Source: Aestuariivita sp.
GTDB lineage: Bacteria > Pseudomonadota > Alphaproteobacteria > Rhodobacterales > Rhodobacteraceae
Assembly (NCBI GenBank): GCA_018401465.1
Contig: JAGYKE010000004.1
Coordinates: 1,643,857 to 1,707,856 of the forward strand
Length of the DNA: 64,000 nt
Direction: 5' to 3'
Shown: positions 9,193 through 16,316 of the stretch, piece by piece
Layout of the letters: every line of letters starts with the position of its first letter
Position numbering within the stretch: position 1 is the stretch's first letter
Translations under genes and position numbers: made by a program
Notes under the pieces: model-generated
Seen by the model: the letters and a program-made list of their open reading frames with translations, nothing else
What the model was told of the DNA's origin: nothing
Databases searched by the model: none

Positions 9193-9232
9193 AAGGCCCG
9201 GGTCAGAGTGTGGTGCTCCGCCCGGGCCTTTT
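9193..9232 (+). terminator. Intrinsic terminator of the small left-end unit
   Basis: A 10-bp perfect stem AAGGCCCGGG/CCCGGGCCTT with an 18-base loop, ending in TTTT. Confidence 0.75.
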
Positions 9233-9384
9233 ACTTTGAGCCAGTCTACCTCTAATCGTCAGCGAAGGCACTCGCGTATGCTTCTATTCCAACTATCGCG
9301 ACTGTGACCGAGAATCGAAAAGTTGAGCGGGCGATAGCCGCCTATGCCAAGAATGCGTGAACGAATCTGCCTGAGGACCCAGCC

Positions 9385-9630
9385 ATGATCCTGACCGCCA
9401 TGATCCTGTCGGCACCAATCCTCGCCGTGTGGCTGGCCCGCCGGGGCCAGCGTGTAGAGCCACCCCGTGAGTTCAATCCCGACTGGGGCAGTAGCTGTCC
9501 CTCCCGGGCGTCACACCAGCGCGCTGAGATGCGGAGGCTGTACGCCGAGAGCGGTCTGCCCCCTGAGCCGCGCCACCCATACTTCGACCATCTGCATCGT
9601 GAATCGTGGGGCGCGACGGGAAGTGGTTAA
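9385..9630 (+). CDS. Hypothetical small protein with N-terminal membrane segment
   Basis: 81 residues. The first 17 (MILTAMILSAPILAVWL) form a likely membrane anchor, followed by a basic stop (ARRGQR) and a polar tail rich in Arg, Glu, Pro and His. A CTGAGGA ribosome site precedes the ATG. No family is recognised. It lies in the cargo part of the element, upstream of the GIY-YIG unit. Confidence 0.45.
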   Translation: MILTAMILSAPILAVWLARRGQRVEPPREFNPDWGSSCPSRASHQRAEMRRLYAESGLPPEPRHPYFDHLHRESWGATGSG

Positions 9631-9642
9631 CGGCAATGGCTC

Positions 9643-9873
9643 GTGAGCTATTCTCGCATAGCGAGGGTTCTTCGCGCGGAGACGTGTAACGGCTTTGCTT
9701 TGCGCAGTCGTCCTGTTCGCGATTGCTTAGCAGCTTCAGCAGTCAGCATTGACCTTCACGACGGCCTTGCAGGCGATGCGGGACTGACACAAGCTCAAGC
9801 AAAAGCACTTCAAGAAGCTGCTATGCGATTTACTGGGATGCGACAGCTAACGAGCGAGGACGAGGCAAAATGA
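9643..9873 (+). CDS. Hypothetical 76-residue protein upstream of the GIY-YIG nuclease
   Basis: A frame opening with GTG at 9643 and ending in an ATGA overlap with the nuclease gene, which implies translational coupling. The C-terminal half (LTQAQAKALQEAAMRFTG) looks helical; the N-terminus is Arg- and Ser-rich without clear motifs. The start is uncertain since no good ribosome site is visible. It may be a small partner of the nuclease or only a leader frame. Confidence 0.4.
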   Translation: MSYSRIARVLRAETCNGFALRSRPVRDCLAASAVSIDLHDGLAGDAGLTQAQAKALQEAAMRFTGMRQLTSEDEAK

Positions 9874-10463
9874 CAAAGTCTAATGTGGCGCCTTACTACG
9901 TGTATGCGCTCAAGGATCCTCGCACTAACCCTGTGCTCCCATTTTACATAGGGAAAGGAACAGGCAATCGTGCTTGGGAGCATACTATTAACGTTGATGC
10001 GACCCGAAAGGGTCAGCGTATTCAGGAAATCATTGACGCCGGATACGAGGTTGTGACGACAAAGATGGCGGACGGCCTCACAGAAGAGCAAGCTCTGAGG
10101 TTGGAAGCGGAGTTGATTGCTGCCTTTGGGACCGAGGCGACAGGTGGGTTCTTGACCAATTCAGTGATGCCCTCTGGCAGGGAGAGGAGGCTTCGTCGCG
10201 ACCTGAAAGTCCCATCTGGCGTGGCCGAGAAAGCGGCGATAGGGCTTGGACTGATAAAGGAAGCTGTTGTCGAGTTGGCCAAAGCAAATCTGTATGGTGT
10301 TACTAATGCAGACTGCGCAAAAGCGCTTGGACTGCAAAGTAACTATAGGGGTGGGGCCAAAGATTATCTATCATTTATCGTCCTAGGTTTACTGCTTGAG
10401 GAAGGGCGGCTAAAGCGGGATGATAGCAGCGCCAGAGGACGACACGTATCCGTGCTTAAGTGA
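9870..10463 (+). CDS. GIY-YIG nuclease family protein with C-terminal winged-helix-like domain
   Basis: 197 residues. The N-terminal nuclease core shows YYVYALKD (GIY equivalent), FYIGKGTGNRAWEH (YIG equivalent with the catalytic Arg and His) and the metal-binding Glu in ALRLEAELIAAFG, giving a LEM-3/Z1-like GIY-YIG fold over residues 8-95. The C-terminal part (ADCAKALGLQSNYRGGAKDYLS) resembles the DNA-binding wing seen in some GIY-YIG restriction-type enzymes. It is predicted to cut DNA at a single strand per active site. Base composition is lower in GC than the chromosome. No methyltransferase is nearby, so it is not an obvious restriction-modification pair; homing or anti-phage roles are possible. 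Confidence 0.8.
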   Translation: MTKSNVAPYYVYALKDPRTNPVLPFYIGKGTGNRAWEHTINVDATRKGQRIQEIIDAGYEVVTTKMADGLTEEQALRLEAELIAAFGTEATGGFLTNSVMPSGRERRLRRDLKVPSGVAEKAAIGLGLIKEAVVELAKANLYGVTNADCAKALGLQSNYRGGAKDYLSFIVLGLLLEEGRLKRDDSSARGRHVSVLK

Positions 10464-10551
10464 GCAGATATTGCTGCGAAGCTTGGGAAAAGATAGGGGT
10501 GTAGGGCGTCCTGATCCAATCTCTGATACGCGGGTCCGGGAAAATCCGCGT

Positions 10552-10565
10552 CGATTTATAAATCG
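10552..10565. repeat. 14-bp perfect palindrome
   Basis: CGATTTATAAATCG in the AT-rich non-coding stretch 10464-10728 between the nuclease gene and the small membrane protein. It may be a regulator site; nothing else recognisable lies in that stretch. Confidence 0.4.
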
Positions 10566-10728
10566 GCGTAAACCTTGCGCAGCATTTTTGACCGTTGATT
10601 AAAATAATTGACGGGAGTGCTCCGCGTTGCCTCCAAGTGCTGCTCGGTCGCCGAGATCTTTCTGGGCTTCACAGGCACCACGTCTGTCCGTCTTCGGTAG
10701 AGTCTTTTGTGAATATGATCATAAAAAA

Positions 10729-10872
10729 TCAATCATTTAGCACGCACTCTGGCTTTTCCACATTTCCAACGCGATCGCATTTTTCTTCTTGCAAGACAAC
10801 GAAAAATAACAGCGCAAGTAAAAACAGCGCAGCGGTGACAGTGGCCAATAGCCACTTCAGGATAATCCGCAT
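10729..10872 (-). CDS. Small single-pass membrane protein
   Basis: 47 residues: MRIILKWLLATVTAALFLLALLF is one membrane helix, followed by a charged tail with two cysteines (EEKCDRVGNVEKPEC). An AAGGGAG ribosome site sits 8 bases upstream of the ATG at 10872. Length and build recall small phage or satellite membrane proteins, but no family is recognised. Confidence 0.5.
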   Translation of the reverse strand: MRIILKWLLATVTAALFLLALLFFVVLQEEKCDRVGNVEKPECVLND

Positions 10873-10963
10873 CGAGACAGCTCCCTTCTTTTTCCACCGA
10901 CTCGTTAAACGCAACTCCTTCTTGTGAGCCGCTCCGAGATCCTTGGACAGATTTCCGACCGGT

Positions 10964-11131
10964 TCAAGCTACCGCCTGCACCTGCTGATCGGTTTGGATT
11001 GTTTTGAAGTAAACCACGGCGGGCGGTTGTCGGCCATGGGCAGTTTGAGGGCTTTGGTGGTAGTAGAAGGTGATCCAGCGCCCGATGCCGACCCGAGCCT
11101 GCGACCCGGTTTCCCAAGCGTGCAGATGGAC
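10964..11131 (-). pseudogene. IS3-family transposase, C-terminal remnant
   Basis: The minus frame encodes VHLHAWETGSQARVGIG, RWITFYYHQSPQTAHG, then PPAVVYF, the conserved end of the IS3-type integrase core (normally W.FYN..RPH..LGG.TP..VY). Everything upstream of this tail is missing. It is broken off next to the IS1380 fragment near 11132. Confidence 0.75.
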
Positions 11132-11133
11132 GC

Positions 11134-11414
11134 GGCTGTCATGCCGCAAGTTCCGCGACAACGAGGTGCGGCTGCAACTTCACGCGCTGGCCTACAATCT
11201 GGCCACCTTCTTGCGCTGCGTCGAGTTGCCCGAAGCCATGGCCGACTTGTAGTTGACCAGCCTGCAACTGAAGTTGATCAAGATCAGCGCTCGCGTCCTC
11301 CGTCACGCCCGCGCCATCACCTTCCAACTGGCCGAGGTCGCCGTCACCGGTCCGATGGTGCGCGCCATCCTCGCCGCTATCCGCCGATTGCGAGCGCCAC
11401 CGCTATGCGCATGA
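11134..11414 (+). pseudogene. IS1380-family transposase, C-terminal remnant
   Basis: The plus frame gives FRDNEVRLQLHALAYNLATF and later LKLIKISARVLRHARAITFQ, then EVAVTGPMVRAILAAIRRLR, the well-conserved end of IS1380 transposases. An in-frame TAG at 11250 breaks the frame, and the N-terminal two thirds are absent. It lies on the opposite strand to the adjoining IS3 tail, so two IS insertions and deletions met here. The following stretch to about 11700 shows no coding signal. Confidence 0.75.
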
Positions 11415-11734
11415 TCGCGATCCACGCTCAAACTGAACGAAAGCGGCTGGACAGGTCTGTCCGCTGCGCTGAAAAACGCCGCCGACAGGCAAGCACGCTG
11501 CGGATTCGTGGTCCGATCCACCCGGTTCCAGCTGTCTGCGCGACTGCAGATGCCGGTCGGGGCGAAAAACGCTTGTCCAGAGGTCGGATTCAGGCGATCT
11601 TCACGTCAGTAGGCAGGCCACTTGGGGAATGTCGGTTAGAGATTTTGCGCTTTCCGGACCGAGACCAGCATTTGTTGGCTTGGCTCGCCGCATTTCCTAG
11701 CGCATCATCCGGACAACGAGAATTGGAATGGAAA

Positions 11735-11947
11735 ATGAAGAAACTCGCTCTGGCCGCCGCTTTCGCCGCGGCTGCATCCAACGCCCACGCCGGCAATGTG
11801 TCCGAGCCGGTGGTTGAAGCCCCGGTGATCGTCGCGGAAGCCTCGGATTCGTCGTCCGGTATCCTGCTGCCGCTCTTGCTGCTCGTGCTGGTCGCTATCG
11901 CGGTCGCAGGCTCGTCTGGTGGAACCGCACCGGTGCCTGTCGGGTAA
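11735..11947 (+). CDS. Small secreted protein with C-terminal hydrophobic segment
   Basis: 70 residues: signal peptide MKKLALAAAFAAAASNAHAG, an acidic middle (SEPVVEAPVIVAEASDSSS) and a hydrophobic tail GILLPLLLLVLVAIAVAGSS. Short proteins of this build are common in Rhodobacteraceae and are sometimes mislabelled as ferrochelatase; the function is unknown. The ATG at 11735 begins a canonical signal peptide, so the longer upstream frame is rejected. Confidence 0.65.
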   Translation: MKKLALAAAFAAAASNAHAGNVSEPVVEAPVIVAEASDSSSGILLPLLLLVLVAIAVAGSSGGTAPVPVG

Positions 11948-12280
11948 TCCAAGTTTATGTGAACATTGCTACCCCCGCCCCGATGCGGTTCTTAGAGCCC
12001 TTTCGTACCGCCGATCTGGTGCCGGTAAATCCTTCAGCCCAACCCGCGTAGATCTCAGGGCTGAGGTGAGCTTCGTACCTTTTCCGCGGCCTGAAGATGC
12101 TTTTTTATTACATTTGTACACGTTAAGGTTGCTTTGCGGCCGTTGAACTGCAAGGATCTGAAGCTACGCGTTTGCATTCTATGGCGCGGATATGGCCATC
12201 GATGTTCATGCTTGGCTCCTTGGCTCGATTTGGGCGGCGCTGAGTCGCGTCTTGTGCTTGTGATAGGGGGCATCAGGGGA
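11948..12280. other. Intergenic stretch of the element
   Basis: No convincing gene. On the minus strand a 28-codon frame (12123-12209, start MNIDGHIRAIECKRVAS) has an AAGGAG ribosome site, but it is too short to judge and may be a truncated gene. The rest shows nothing recognisable. Confidence 0.35.
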
Positions 12281-12454
12281 TCACAAGATGGGCCTCCTGA
12301 GGGCGTCAGGGCGCTTCTCCGGCGAGGTGGCTGTGCGGGCCGTCCGGCAGCTGTGACGCCAAACACGAGGTCTCTGTTGGCGATAGGCACTTGCGAGCGA
12401 TCCCGTGACGCTGTCGAGGGCGCGCAATTCGAGGTCGTTAACGGTGATCAGCAT
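12281..12454 (-). CDS. Small basic protein coupled to the HNH gene
   Basis: 57 residues beginning MLITVNDLELRALDSVTGSL, then strongly Arg-rich. Its ATG overlaps the HNH stop as TGATG, a sign of translational coupling, and an AGGAGG lies at its own end, suggesting a further gene once followed. No family is recognised. Confidence 0.4.
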   Translation of the reverse strand: MLITVNDLELRALDSVTGSLASAYRQQRPRVWRHSCRTARTATSPEKRPDALRRPIL

Positions 12455-13029
12455 CACGGGCAGTCCTCCGACCGCTGCGCTTTCAAAAGCTCGGTACGCA
12501 AGTAGGCCCTCCAGCCGTCCGGCATGCGGCGGGCGAACGCCTGACGAAACGTGACCCGGCCCGCTCCGTGGCGTGGCGAATAGCCAATGGTTGCCTCAGC
12601 CTTGGCACGGGCGGCGACCGCGTCCTCAAACCGGGCGAAGTACCCGAGGTGTTCACGTTGCCCTGAGCGTTGGATATAGGCCTGCCAGACCTTCCTGCCT
12701 TTGTACCAGCTAACGCAGGTTCTGCCAGAAGTGCTGCGTTTGGAGCGGGCGGCATTGCGCTGGTTGATGCCCCCCGAGCCAATGCGAAGGTTGGCCAGTC
12801 GGTTATCGGCGCGCTTGCCGTTAATGTGGTCGAGCGGTCCGAGGGGCCAAGAGCCGTACGCCAGCGCCCAGATGACGCGGTGTGCTTGGAGCTTTCGGCC
12901 AGCCACCTTGACAACGCGGCAACCTTCGCTGCCTAGACCGCCAGCCACCCGGCCAGTCTTTCGCCGCCGCAAAACGCCCGTGTCGAAGTTAGCCTCGATA
13001 TGATGGCGAAGGATGCCGACCGAAATCAT
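12454..13029 (-). CDS. HNH endonuclease with C-terminal AP2-like DNA-binding domain
   Basis: 191 residues. HNH core: AHRVIWALAYGSWP, LDHINGKRADNRLANLR, then a GGINQRN asparagine. The second half has the AP2/ERF-like pattern SWYKGRKVWQAYIQ, GYFARFEDAVAARAKAE, typical of free-standing phage HNH homing nucleases. The ATG at 13029 follows a TCGGAGG ribosome site; the GTG at 13038 is less likely. As part of the satellite-like backbone it may be a homing nuclease or act in packaging. Confidence 0.85.
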   Translation of the reverse strand: MISVGILRHHIEANFDTGVLRRRKTGRVAGGLGSEGCRVVKVAGRKLQAHRVIWALAYGSWPLGPLDHINGKRADNRLANLRIGSGGINQRNAARSKRSTSGRTCVSWYKGRKVWQAYIQRSGQREHLGYFARFEDAVAARAKAEATIGYSPRHGAGRVTFRQAFARRMPDGWRAYLRTELLKAQRSEDCP

Positions 13030-13081
13030 GCCGCGCACCTCCGAGCCAGAAAGTGGACGAAGTCTTGGGCTTCAAACAACC

Positions 13082-13780
13082 TTAGTTTCGGCTCCTGATC
13101 CGGCAGCGCGGTAGGTTTGGGCGTTGGCAGTGGGGGCATGCGCTCAAGCGCCGGCGCAACCCCTGCCACTGGTAATCTAGTAATGGACCAGTAGATGGTC
13201 CGGGCTCACCCCCTTTTTCAGGCGAAACTGGCCCAGCTTCTGGGCCACTTTGTGGGCCAATGGTCCGCGACTGGCCCACTGAGCGGTCAGGGACTGGCCC
13301 ATCTACTGGTCCGGGGTTTTGTTTTTTTCGTGAGGCCTGCGGCAGATGCGCTGCGTAAACTATGACCGGGTAGTCGCGCCCCGCCTCCCAGCGCTCCGGT
13401 TCCTTGGTCGCGGCCTTGCTGTTCCCTCCGTTCCCACTCGGGAACATCGTCAGCCGGAATTTTGCAGACTTGCCTTTGCCTTCGATGCCCAACTCCCATG
13501 TCTTCGTGCAGACAATCCAGCCTTTGGCTTGGAGTTCGGCCATTGCCGCGCTGGCTGTTTTGCGGTCGCAGCCAAGTTTCTTAGCCATTTCGCGAGGAGA
13601 AACGGAAATGCTTCCGTTATTGTTTCCGAACGTGCCGTTGACATACAGGTGTCGCTTGAGCCGCAGGTATGCAAGCCTTGCCCACGGCCCTAAAGCCGTC
13701 CACGCAGCCAGATCCTCCTCGCGATACTCAAGGCGAACGTGCTGATACTCGCGTTTCTCGTTTTTTTTGTCCCGTCCCAT
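13082..13780 (-). CDS. Helix-turn-helix protein, likely replication-associated
   Basis: 232 residues. Residues 20-110 contain WARLAYLRLKRHLYVNG, then VSPREMAKKLGCDRKTASAA, a MarR/replication-initiator-like winged helix. The middle is Pro- and Gly-rich and low in complexity (about residues 150-200). The end shows CPHCQRPN, one Cys-x-x-Cys pair of a possible zinc knuckle. Similar proteins occur in phages and satellites between AlpA and late genes. Its start overlaps the previous stop as TGATG. The exact role (replication or transcription control) is not settled. Confidence 0.6.
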   Translation of the reverse strand: MGRDKKNEKREYQHVRLEYREEDLAAWTALGPWARLAYLRLKRHLYVNGTFGNNNGSISVSPREMAKKLGCDRKTASAAMAELQAKGWIVCTKTWELGIEGKGKSAKFRLTMFPSGNGGNSKAATKEPERWEAGRDYPVIVYAAHLPQASRKKQNPGPVDGPVPDRSVGQSRTIGPQSGPEAGPVSPEKGGEPGPSTGPLLDYQWQGLRRRLSACPHCQRPNLPRCRIRSRN

Positions 13781-13992
13781 CAGTAAGCCTCCTTTCTGGC
13801 CATAAGGGTGGGGCCGTCCGCCAGGACGGACCCGCCCGTCAGGACTTCAGCGATGCGGCGCAGGGGAAGGGTTGCGACGGCTGTTTTGCAGGTGAGATTG
13901 GCTTGAAGCCTTACCGCCATAGCGGTGGCCTTCGCGTCGAGGATTGCGCCCGCCTTGGCCGCAGCAGGCATTGCAGCAGAACGCATATTCAT
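13780..13992 (-). CDS. Small unknown protein between AlpA and the HTH protein
   Basis: 70 residues (MNMRSAAMPAAAKAGAILDA...), alanine-rich with few distinctive features. It is coupled on both sides: ATGA overlap with alpA and TGATG overlap with the HTH gene. This tight packing is the main support. Confidence 0.5.
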   Translation of the reverse strand: MNMRSAAMPAAAKAGAILDAKATAMAVRLQANLTCKTAVATLPLRRIAEVLTGGSVLADGPTLMARKEAY

Positions 13993-14192
13993 TTGTCCGC
14001 CCCGCCGAGATTGTTGAAAAACTCGACCAATTCGTCAGAACGCCAGCGGGTGGCACCGCCGATCTTTGTGGGCTTGGGCAGAACACCGCTTTCGATATCC
14101 CGGTAGATAGAACTGCGGCCCTTTTGAGTGATCTCGCAGAGGTCGGCGACCTTCAGGTATCGGAAAGGGACTTCTTGCGTAGGGTTTGGCAC
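13989..14192 (-). CDS. AlpA-family transcriptional regulator / excisionase-like protein
   Basis: 67 residues with the MerR-like helix-turn-helix: RYLKVADLCEITQKGRSSIY, then RDIESGVLPKPTKIGGATRW, then RSDELVEF. This is the AlpA/phage regulator signature. In P4-like elements AlpA activates integrase or acts as an excision factor. It lies in the same leftward block as the integrase. Confidence 0.9.
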   Translation of the reverse strand: MPNPTQEVPFRYLKVADLCEITQKGRSSIYRDIESGVLPKPTKIGGATRWRSDELVEFFNNLGGADK

Positions 14193-14330
14193 TTCTTGCT
14201 TCCATCTGGTTTCGATGGGGCGCTGATACCAACAATGGGACGCAAATGGACGCGGCTTTAACTAAGCAGGGTATTTACCTCACCTTAAGAAAACGTCGCA
14301 AACTGCTGAAAAAATTGGATAGTTACGGCT

Positions 14331-14972
14331 TCATTCTGGCGTCGGGATGCCGCCTCTTGCTGCTTCAATTGCGCGTCGGAATAGCCTCACGTCCATCTTG
14401 TAGGCGTTCGCAACAGCGTCCAGCGTCGTGGCTTCGCCCTCAGCCCTAGCCGCCGAACACACAACCGCCACCGCAGACCCGGTGTAGTCGCCGCCATACC
14501 CGAGGGCGCTCAAGCCGTACTCCTCCGACACCTTTCGCACCAACGACCCATAGCGGTAATGCTCGGCATTCTTGCTGCGCCGCCCGCCGCGGCTCCGGGG
14601 TCGGGTAAGGCGACCCCGGAGCACTTCCGTAGAGAATTTGCACAGCGCCGGAGGTAGGGTGTCGCCGCGTTCCAGCACCGCGGCAGCCAAGGTCATCAGA
14701 CCGTCGAACGCCTTCGGGTCCACTGATGCCCTCTCGATATGGATCGCCACCTCCGCGTCATCGACGAAAACTGGGATAGGCACGGGGCGGCCCCTCACCC
14801 AATCTGAACTGTGCAACAGCAACCTCAAAAACCTAACTCTAGGGTGGCTGTGGATCAGGCTGGGCCGCGCCGTCAAGACGTACCACTCCGCATCGTTTGT
14901 AAGGGGGTCGCGGAGCATCCCCCGCAGCAACTGTCGGGCAAATGCCTCCATCTCCTCAAAAGTCGCACTCAT
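14331..14972 (-). CDS. Hypothetical protein following the integrase
   Basis: 213 residues, overlapping the integrase stop by ATGA. It begins MSATFEEMEAFARQLLRGML; the middle (VPIPVFVDDAEVAIHIERAS) and the end (DAVANAYKMDVRLFRRAIEA) look like alpha/beta and helical segments. Not recognised. Its conserved position next to integrase and AlpA suggests an element maintenance role. Confidence 0.65.
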   Translation of the reverse strand: MSATFEEMEAFARQLLRGMLRDPLTNDAEWYVLTARPSLIHSHPRVRFLRLLLHSSDWVRGRPVPIPVFVDDAEVAIHIERASVDPKAFDGLMTLAAAVLERGDTLPPALCKFSTEVLRGRLTRPRSRGGRRSKNAEHYRYGSLVRKVSEEYGLSALGYGGDYTGSAVAVVCSAARAEGEATTLDAVANAYKMDVRLFRRAIEAARGGIPTPE

Positions 14973-16147
14973 GCCCGTACCATTGGCAGGACAACAGCCG
15001 CCCCTTTCCCTGTCACAAGGTCAGCCCACCGCTGCAACAGTGCCGCCCGCTGCTCGAGGTAATCTGTCCTTCGATATGCCCTGACAACCGTGCTGTCGCT
15101 TTCGTGGGCCAGACACAGCTCTGCAACCTCATGCGGGGCATCTGTGCATTCTGCCAGCCAGACCCGCAGACTTGTCCGAAAGCCGTGTGGGCGTTCATCC
15201 CGTCCAGCCCGCCGCAGGACCGCGTTCATAGTCATGTCAGAGATTGGTTTGCCCTTCGTCCCTGCAAACAGGATGCCGCCCCGTTCAAACGGCATAGCAA
15301 GCTGGATCACCCGCAAAGCCTCATCCGACAGTGGGCAGCGCCACTCGCGGCCAGCCTTCATGGCCTCGGCAGGCGCGGTCCAGACCTTTGCGTCGAAGTC
15401 GATGTCCTGCAGCCGCATGGCACGGATCGAACCCGACCGCGCCCCTGTCAAAATCGTCAACCTGAGGGCCAGAGACGCCACCGTCTCGCCAAGGGTCGCG
15501 TAGTAGGCGGGCACCTCGACCCACGGCATCGCCGGGTGATGCTTGACCTCGTGGCGCTGGGCACCCAGCAGGGCTCGGGCTTTCATCACCGCATTCAGGT
15601 CGACATCGAGACCCAGTGCAGCACCGTGCTTCAACGTGATGCCGATCCGGTCCATTGCCTTGGCAGCTGTTGCGGCCTTCTCATGCCAGATCGGGCGCAG
15701 ACAATCGGCGATGTCCCGCTGCGTGATCTGCGTGACCGGCACCCGCCCGATCCGGTCGAAGACATGGACCTCCAGCGGCGACAACCACCTTGCAGGCACA
15801 CCGTCACCTTTCAGCTGAGCCTTGCGGGCCTCGAGGGCCGCCCGGGCCACCGCCTCGAAGGTGTGGCTCAGGGCGACATCGCGGTCACGGTCCCGCTGGG
15901 TGATCGGGTCGATGCCCTTGGCGACCAGCTGCCGTGCCTTCGCCGCCGCCTCGCGGGCCGCCTTCAACGTCACCGCTTCGATCGGACCCAGCCCCATCTC
16001 CCGCCTCCGACCGTGCAGGGTGAACCTGAACACCCAGAAGCCGCCGCCATCAGCCCGCTTCACCAGCCGCAGGCCGCCGCCGTCCTCATGCTTGCCCTCG
16101 GGCAATTTCGCGGCCGCATTCGCCGCCAGTTTGTTCAAAGCCCGCAT
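14969..16147 (-). CDS. int: P4-type tyrosine recombinase/integrase
   Basis: 392 residues. The N-terminal DUF4102 arm-binding domain (LPEGKHEDGGGLRLVKRADG, MGLGPIEAVTLKAAREAAAK) is followed by a core-binding domain and a catalytic domain with the first Arg in LTILTGARSGSIRAMRLQDI, HGFRTSLRVWLAE for the His-x-x-Arg pair, the second His in LAHESDSTVVRAYRRTD and the Tyr in the YRRTDYLEQR end. It integrates the element at tRNA-Leu. The ATG at 16147 has a GGGGGAGAG ribosome site; the GTG at 16165 is less likely. The gene starts about 145 bases from the right att site and reads inward. Confidence 0.95.
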   Translation of the reverse strand: MRALNKLAANAAAKLPEGKHEDGGGLRLVKRADGGGFWVFRFTLHGRRREMGLGPIEAVTLKAAREAAAKARQLVAKGIDPITQRDRDRDVALSHTFEAVARAALEARKAQLKGDGVPARWLSPLEVHVFDRIGRVPVTQITQRDIADCLRPIWHEKAATAAKAMDRIGITLKHGAALGLDVDLNAVMKARALLGAQRHEVKHHPAMPWVEVPAYYATLGETVASLALRLTILTGARSGSIRAMRLQDIDFDAKVWTAPAEAMKAGREWRCPLSDEALRVIQLAMPFERGGILFAGTKGKPISDMTMNAVLRRAGRDERPHGFRTSLRVWLAECTDAPHEVAELCLAHESDSTVVRAYRRTDYLEQRAALLQRWADLVTGKGAAVVLPMVRA

Positions 16148-16292
16148 TTTCTCTCCCCCGGCCACTCCCCCATTATGTATGCGACAGCGTGGGACAGATC
16201 AAGGCAAGATAGGGCGGGTTGTCCTTTATTTGCAAGGGGATCGCGGTTAGGTTGGGACGCCTCCGGGCTGCGTGAGTTAGGTCTCCGGTGCG

Positions 16293-16306
16293 TCTCGACC
16301 GCACCA
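16293..16306. repeat. attR core (14-bp copy of the tRNA-Leu 3' end)
   Basis: TCTCGACCGCACCA, identical to 8889-8902. It lies 10 bases before the stop codon of the AEC transporter gene, so the uninterrupted chromosome had tRNA-Leu directly beside that gene. Confidence 0.88.
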
Positions 16307-16316
16307 TCTTTCCCAG

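Larger units (their letters stand above)
8903..16306. mobile_element. 7.4-kb integrated element in tRNA-Leu(GAG), satellite-like
   Basis: Bounded by the 14-bp direct repeats. The right half reads left as one block: integrase, unknown protein, AlpA regulator, small ORF, replication-like HTH protein, HNH/AP2 nuclease and a small coupled ORF. The left half is cargo: a 24-residue peptide, two unknown small proteins, a GIY-YIG nuclease, a small membrane protein, IS3 and IS1380 remnants and a small secreted protein. No capsid, tail, terminase or conjugation genes are visible, so it looks like a phage satellite or a small integrative island rather than a prophage. GC drops in the 9.6-10.9 kb stretch, which supports acquisition. 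The flanking AEC transporter and the tRNA are intact. Confidence 0.85.

Noticed and set aside
9870-10463. Restriction-modification system around the GIY-YIG gene
   Set aside because: No methyltransferase or specificity subunit is present nearby, so only a lone nuclease can be claimed.
10943-11734. Long frame leading into the small secreted protein
   Set aside because: It crosses IS remnants in the wrong frame; the real start is the signal peptide at 11735.
12055-12505. Overlapping frames of 111 (minus) and 123 (plus) codons
   Set aside because: No motifs, no ribosome sites, and they overlap the better-supported coupled ORF at 12281-12454.
8903-16306. Complete prophage
   Set aside because: No capsid, portal, terminase, tail or lysis genes; only a satellite-like core and cargo.
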